Source of the DNA: an uncultured Collinsella sp. | GTDB lineage: Bacteria; Actinomycetota; Coriobacteriia; Coriobacteriales; Coriobacteriaceae | Assembly: GCA_902464495.1 (NCBI GenBank) | Contig: CABQJK010000061.1 | Coordinates: 1-7,194 of the forward strand | Length of the DNA stretch: 7,194 bases | Direction: 5' to 3' | Shown: in pieces, positions 6,193-7,194 of the stretch | Layout of the letters: each line of letters opens with the position of its first letter | How positions within the stretch are numbered: the stretch's first letter is position 1 | Position numbers and translations under genes: made by a program | The notes under the pieces: generated by a model | The model's input: the letters and a program-made list of their open reading frames with translations, nothing else | Told to the model about the DNA's origin: nothing | Database searches by the model: none

Positions 6193-6229
6193 CAACAAGA
6201 TCGAGGAATGGGACTAATCGATCTTGTTG
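6193..6229. repeat. 12-bp hairpin spanning the ygeY stop codon
   Basis: CAACAAGATCGA (6193-6204) is the exact reverse complement of TCGATCTTGTTG (6218-6229); the 13-base loop contains the ygeY TAG. On the minus-strand transcript the 5' arm encodes the last residues (NKID) and the hairpin is followed after one base by the GC-rich palindrome, giving two nearly stacked stems. No T-run follows. A role in 3'-end protection or in limiting read-through into ygeW is an inference. Confidence 0.75.
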
Positions 6230-7194
6230 TTGGTCAGACCGGCGCGGAACACGGTGGCGTCGCCATCGGCCTGGCTCGGATCGTAGAGGTTCAGGGCAGC
6301 CACATACATGGCGGCAGCGGTGACCAGGTCGTCCTTGTAGGTGACCTCGTTGGGAGCGTGAGCCTGAGACTCGGCACCCGGGCCGAAGCCGACGCAGGGG
6401 ATGCCATAGCGGCCCTGGATGGAAACGCAGTTCGTGGAGAAGGTCCACTTGTCGCACAGCGGGCGACCGGTGCGCTTGTCCATGCTGGGCTCGCAGCCGA
6501 TGCGCTCGTCACCGAACATGGCCTTGTGGGCGTCGACGAGGGCCTTGACGTGCGGAGCGGTCTCCTTGTTGATCCACGTGGGGAAGTAAGCCTCGGTCTC
6601 GTAGACCTCGCCGGTCCAGGACGGACGGTCGTACATGTACATGGAGACCTTCACGTCGTCGCCGTACTTCTTGGCGGCCGGCAGGTTACGGATCTCGTCC
6701 AGGCAGGACTCCCAGGTCTCACCGGCGGTCATGCGACGGTCGATGGAGATGGCGCAGGAGTCAGCGACAGCGCAGCGGCTGGGGCTGGTGTAGAAGATCT
6801 GGCTGACGGTGCAGGTGCCGCGGCCCAGGAAGCGGGCGTCCTCGAAGTGCTCGGGGTTGTACTTGGGGTCGAGCATCTTGACGAGGCCCTTGATGTCGGT
6901 CGACTCGTCACAGCCGTTGTTGTTGAGGGCGCGGACGTCGGCGATGATGTCGGCCATCTTGTAGATGGCGTTGTCGCCGCGGTCGGGAGCGGAGCCGTGG
7001 CAGGAGGTGCCGTGAACGTCGACGCGGATCTCCATGCGGCCGCGGTGACCGCGATAGATGCCGCCGTCGGTGGGCTCGGTGGAAATGACGAACTCGGGCT
7101 TAATGCCGTCCTTGTTGTAGATGTACTGCCAGCACATGCCGTCGCAGTCCTCTTCCTGGACGGTGCCGACGACCATGATCTTGTAGCCCTCGGG
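6214..7194 (-). CDS. ygeY: YgeY, M20-type metallohydrolase of selenium/purine metabolism (5' partial)
   Basis: YgeY is an M20/ArgE-type zinc amidohydrolase-like enzyme that co-occurs with selenium-dependent Mo hydroxylases; a role in cleaving an N-carbamoyl or similar amide intermediate fits the context but is not demonstrated here. The visible 326 residues start within the gene (PEGYKI precedes the first internal Met), so the N-terminal part with the first zinc ligands is missing. Seen are the catalytic/metal glutamates in TVQEEDCDG (fragment residues 11-19), the acidic ligand in STEPTD (E40), the dimerisation-domain motif CHGSAPDRGDNAI, SPSRCAVADSCAISIDRR, DRPSWTG, DKWTFSTN and the final histidine ligand in AHAPNE (H279). 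Codon use is the same highly biased pattern as ygeW. The C-terminus runs about 25 residues past the expected last helix (NLYDPSQADGDATVFRAGLTNNKID). The gene ends in a hairpin, and ygeW follows on the same strand about 200 bases on. Confidence 0.93.
   Translation of the reverse strand, partial: PEGYKIMVVGTVQEEDCDGMCWQYIYNKDGIKPEFVISTEPTDGGIYRGHRGRMEIRVDVHGTSCHGSAPDRGDNAIYKMADIIADVRALNNNGCDESTDIKGLVKMLDPKYNPEHFEDARFLGRGTCTVSQIFYTSPSRCAVADSCAISIDRRMTAGETWESCLDEIRNLPAAKKYGDDVKVSMYMYDRPSWTGEVYETEAYFPTWINKETAPHVKALVDAHKAMFGDERIGCEPSMDKRTGRPLCDKWTFSTNCVSIQGRYGIPCVGFGPGAESQAHAPNEVTYKDDLVTAAAMYVAALNLYDPSQADGDATVFRAGLTNNKID

Noticed and set aside
6013..6198. Longer ygeW start adding 62 residues
   Set aside because: The extension has non-coding composition, covers part of two hairpins, and a ribosome site precedes the MDAKF start.
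7174..7176. Start of ygeY at the Met in KIMVVGTVQEED
   Set aside because: The reading frame remains open to the window edge with family-like sequence, and M20 enzymes need an N-terminal region with zinc ligands before this point, so this Met is internal.

Overview
This window is a dense, GC-rich stretch of seven protein genes that together form part of a selenium-dependent molybdenum hydroxylase (SDMH) and anaerobic purine/ureide degradation locus. Every gene has a named counterpart in the E. coli ygeW-ygeX-ygeY-hyuA-yqeA-yqeB-yqeC-mocA-ygfK-ssnA-xdhD region, but order, orientation and gene boundaries differ. Strong G/C-ending codon bias, Shine-Dalgarno-led starts, GC-rich intergenic palindromes and the gene set suggest a gut anaerobe of the Coriobacteriia, Collinsella-like. 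That assignment is an inference from style and content, not a proven identity.

Layout. Positions 1-944 (minus) hold an XdhC-family molybdenum-cofactor chaperone whose C-terminus is cut by the window edge. It lies 9 bases downstream of yqeB (954-1748, minus), so the two form a coupled pair. A 102-base AT-rich divergent intergenic region with a 30-base inverted repeat separates yqeB from yqeC (1851-2588, plus). yqeC converges on hyuA (2668-4035, minus), a dihydropyrimidinase/hydantoinase-type amidohydrolase, across a nested palindrome that begins at the yqeC stop codon. hyuA lies 9 bases downstream of mocA (4045-4659, minus), a MobA-like nucleotidyltransferase. Upstream of mocA, a minus-strand intrinsic terminator closes ygeW (4810-6012, minus), a knotted carbamoyltransferase. 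A roughly 200-base gap carrying two adjacent hairpins separates ygeW from ygeY (6214-7194, minus), an M20-type hydrolase whose N-terminus is beyond the window.

How the parts may work together. XdhC, YqeB, YqeC and MocA are maturation proteins for a Mo hydroxylase of the xanthine-dehydrogenase type that also carries a labile selenium atom. HyuA, YgeW and YgeY are catabolic enzymes that plausibly open and dismantle the ring products, with YgeW able to trap a carbamoyl group as carbamoyl phosphate for ATP formation by a carbamate kinase. The hydroxylase subunits, SelD, YgeX, SsnA, YgfK and the carbamate kinase are not in the window. The pathway assignment comes from family knowledge and gene context; the substrates cannot be read from this sequence.

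The main points for a second look are two cysteine clusters in YqeC, the nested palindrome with mutually exclusive pairings at 2582-2654, the tandem hairpins at the ygeY 3' end, and the separation of XdhC and YqeB into two genes. No tRNA, rRNA, CRISPR array, transposase or phage gene is visible.
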